DNA of 52,253 nt from an uncultured bacterium (GTDB lineage Bacteria > Acidobacteriota > Thermoanaerobaculia > Thermoanaerobaculales > Thermoanaerobaculaceae). Shown piece after piece: positions 50,520 through 52,253 of the stretch (position 1 is the first letter of the stretch; each line of letters starts with the position of its first letter). The DNA lies in the NCBI GenBank assembly GCA_937924755.1, contig CALEVZ010000033.1:1-52253 (forward strand), read 5' to 3'. The translations under genes were made by a program, and so were the position numbers. The notes under the pieces are model-generated. The model ran no database searches. It saw nothing but the letters and a program-made list of their open reading frames with translations, and was not told the DNA's origin.

Positions 50520-52253
50520 ATGCTCACAACCCCGGGGAACGTGCAAGCCTTGACCGTCACGATAACCCTGTTGGCGCTGGCGCCGGGCGCCGCCGCAAGC
50601 GCCCCCGATCCGCCCCGCCCCGCAGCGGCCGCTGCTGCGGAGGTTCGCTCCGTGGCCCAATCCGCCGTGCGTGCAGCCCGGCCCGCTTCGCTGTTCGCCG
50701 ACGTGCCCGACGACCACCCCTTCCGGCCCTTCATCGAGCGCCTGTACGAACTCAACATCACCTCGGGCTGCGCCACCGACCCCCTGCGCTTCTGCCCCGA
50801 TCAACCCGTCACCCGCGCCCAGATGGCCAAGTTCATCCTGCGTTCCAAGTACGGCCCGAGCTACGCCCCACCGCCGGCCACCGGCACGCGCTTCGTGGAC
50901 GTGCCGCTCACCCACCCCTTCGTGCGCTTCATCGAGCAGCTGGCGGCCGAGAACATCACCTCTGGGTGTGCCACCGACCCGCCCCGCTTCTGCCCCGACG
51001 ACGCCGTCACCCGGGCGCAGATGGCCAAGTTTCTGCCCCGCAGCAAATACGGCGGCACCTATGCCGCCCCCCCCGCCCCCGCCGCGCTTTTCGACGACGT
51101 TCCAGAAAGCAACGTGTTCCGCCGCTGGATCCACCAGATCGCCCGCGAACGGATCACCACCGGCTGCTCGGCCAACCCGCCGCTGTACTGTCCCGAACAG
51201 CCCGTCACCCGCGGGCAGATGGCCGTTTTCTTGGGCCGCAGTTTCAACCTGCTGCCCCCTGCCGACGCCGAGTGGCGCCAGCACGGACACGACCCCCAGC
51301 GCACCGGCTACACTCCGCAGGTGGTGGCGCCGCCGTGGCAATGGCGTTGGGCCTGGAACGGCGTGGGTCCCGGCGGCCAGGTGGCCAAGGTGACGACGGG
51401 GGGGTCGCTGCCCCGCAACGTGCAACCAGTGACCGGAGAAGGTCGCGTGTACGTCGCCGCCGGCGTGGACGGCGTCTTTGCCCTCGCCGAAACCACCGGG
51501 GCGCAGGTGTGGCAGCGCAGCGGCATCGGCGACATCCGTTCCACGGTGGCCTACGACCCCGCCACCGCCGCGGTGTTCGCCGTCTCGGCGAGCGGCGTGG
51601 TCTTCAAACTGCGGGCCAGCGACGGGGCGGTCCTCGCCCAGCACACCCTCGGGATGAGCAGCCCGCTGCCCCTCCCGCCTTTGCTGCTGGCTGACCGGGT
51701 GGTGGTGGCCATGGGCACCCGGGTCACCGCCCTGACCACCGCCGATCTCACCCCCCTGTGGGTGTACAACGCCGGAGCCACGGTGGCCACCCCTCCCAGC
51801 TACTCGGTCTCCCGCGACGTGGTCATCGTGGCCAGCGAGCCGGATCTCTTCGTCCACGCCATCGCCAACTGGGACGGCTCGCAGCGCTGGCGCGTCCGCC
51901 CCGTCCACCCCAGCCGCAGCTTCTCCGACCCCACCGAGTTCCGCTTGGGCTGGCCGGTGGTGGCGGACAACACCGGCCTCGTGCTCGTCAAGGTGCGCCT
52001 GCCCTGGACCCTCATGTGGACACCCTGGCCACAGACTAATCCCGAAATGCGCCAGTTCTTGACCAACAATCCGGGGCACCAGGCGCTCTTCGCGCTCGAC
52101 CTGGACGACGGCAGCGTGCCCTTCATTGCCAACGTCGCCCACGGTGGTTACGGTGATAACGACTATTTGCCGATGGGCCCGCAGCCGGTAGTCAAGCGGC
52201 TGGTGCACGGGCGGGAGATCGGCTACGGCATCATCCGCGGCACCCACGCCTAC
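50520..52253 (+). CDS. Surface protein: three SLH domains plus beta-propeller (3' end outside window)
   Basis: 578 codons open to the window edge. A short signal-like segment (LTVTITLLALAPGAAAS) is followed by three SLH repeats at about residues 57-112, 121-175 and 184-241. Each has F-x-D-V-P...F-x-x-(F/W)-I, then NITSGCATDPxRFCPD or TTGCSANPPLYCPE, then VTRAQMAKF or VTRGQMAVF. Each repeat carries one Cys pair (GC...FC/YC), possibly a disulfide. From about residue 250 a WD/PQQ-type propeller follows (DGVFALAETTGAQVWQRSG, VVIVASEPDLFVHAI). SLH domains anchor proteins to cell-wall polysaccharide or to outer-membrane SLH receptors. The product is probably a wall-anchored beta-propeller, perhaps an enzyme or adhesin. 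Confidence 0.85.
   Translation, partial: MLTTPGNVQALTVTITLLALAPGAAASAPDPPRPAAAAAAEVRSVAQSAVRAARPASLFADVPDDHPFRPFIERLYELNITSGCATDPLRFCPDQPVTRAQMAKFILRSKYGPSYAPPPATGTRFVDVPLTHPFVRFIEQLAAENITSGCATDPPRFCPDDAVTRAQMAKFLPRSKYGGTYAAPPAPAALFDDVPESNVFRRWIHQIARERITTGCSANPPLYCPEQPVTRGQMAVFLGRSFNLLPPADAEWRQHGHDPQRTGYTPQVVAPPWQWRWAWNGVGPGGQVAKVTTGGSLPRNVQPVTGEGRVYVAAGVDGVFALAETTGAQVWQRSGIGDIRSTVAYDPATAAVFAVSASGVVFKLRASDGAVLAQHTLGMSSPLPLPPLLLADRVVVAMGTRVTALTTADLTPLWVYNAGATVATPPSYSVSRDVVIVASEPDLFVHAIANWDGSQRWRVRPVHPSRSFSDPTEFRLGWPVVADNTGLVLVKVRLPWTLMWTPWPQTNPEMRQFLTNNPGHQALFALDLDDGSVPFIANVAHGGYGDNDYLPMGPQPVVKRLVHGREIGYGIIRGTHAY

Noticed and set aside
50442-52247. 601-codon minus-strand ORF over the end of the window
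   Set aside because: Antisense of the SLH/propeller gene, which has a signal peptide, domain repeats and a perfect ribosome site; the minus reading is low-complexity.

Overview
GC-rich bacterial chromosome segment with densely packed, often overlapping genes and several broken genes. The best taxonomic hints point to Acidobacteriota. There is a secreted VWFA-related protein of the type characteristic of that phylum (43808-45568), an lpxB gene implying a lipid A outer membrane, a small zinc-ribbon protein and polytopic proteins of kinds I associate with the group, and a K+-dependent-type pyrophosphatase. Class level (for example Thermoanaerobaculia or Holophagae) is a guess from feel, not from a search.
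Layout. 1-3.9 kb: an AlaX-type tRNA editing protein, a frameshifted secreted-protein pseudogene, and yicC. 3.9-7.5 kb: a 1185-residue membrane glycosyltransferase with a repeat-rich C-terminal half. 7.5-13.0 kb (minus): a tight operon cmk - rpsA - HU/IHF - HIT - small membrane proteins - vanZ-like - lpxB. 13.1-15.5 kb: an RCL-like nucleotide hydrolase, then a decayed region holding a pseudogene, a run of five hairpins ending in an intrinsic terminator, and tiny ORFs. 15.5-24.6 kb: transporters, a thioesterase, hppA, a Ser/Thr kinase with PEGA repeats and small secreted proteins. 24.6-25.3 kb: non-coding, with degenerate hexamer repeats. 25.3-28.9 kb: hflK-hflC and a TPR protein. 28.9-36.4 kb (minus): an operon nfeD - slipin - SPOR - lipA - lnt - prfB - glycosyltransferase. 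prfB carries the classical programmed +1 frameshift. 36.4-42.8 kb: a PAP2 phosphatase, then on the minus strand a degenerate PilT-like ATPase, a degenerate receiver, MoxR, DUF58 and a transglutaminase (TgpA-like). 43-48 kb: a TrmH-type methyltransferase, VWFA protein, fumarylacetoacetase and an unrecognised partner. 48-50.3 kb: a broken membrane protein, a TetR regulator, a zinc ribbon, and a katG 3' remnant with its hairpin still attached. 50.5 kb to the end: an SLH plus beta-propeller surface protein cut by the window edge.
The most interesting signal is regulatory. Eight gene starts that are not obviously translationally coupled (cmk, the RCL homologue, the thioesterase, the UMF1 transporter, the NTF2-like gene, the TPR gene, lnt, nfeD) have a TANNNT hexamer followed by exactly 6 nt and then the start codon, with no Shine-Dalgarno. 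This is the signature of leaderless transcription; two further genes have the same motif with 8 nt. Genes without the motif mostly have a clear GGAGG-type site. The genome therefore seems to use two start modes, and the motif also settles several GTG starts.
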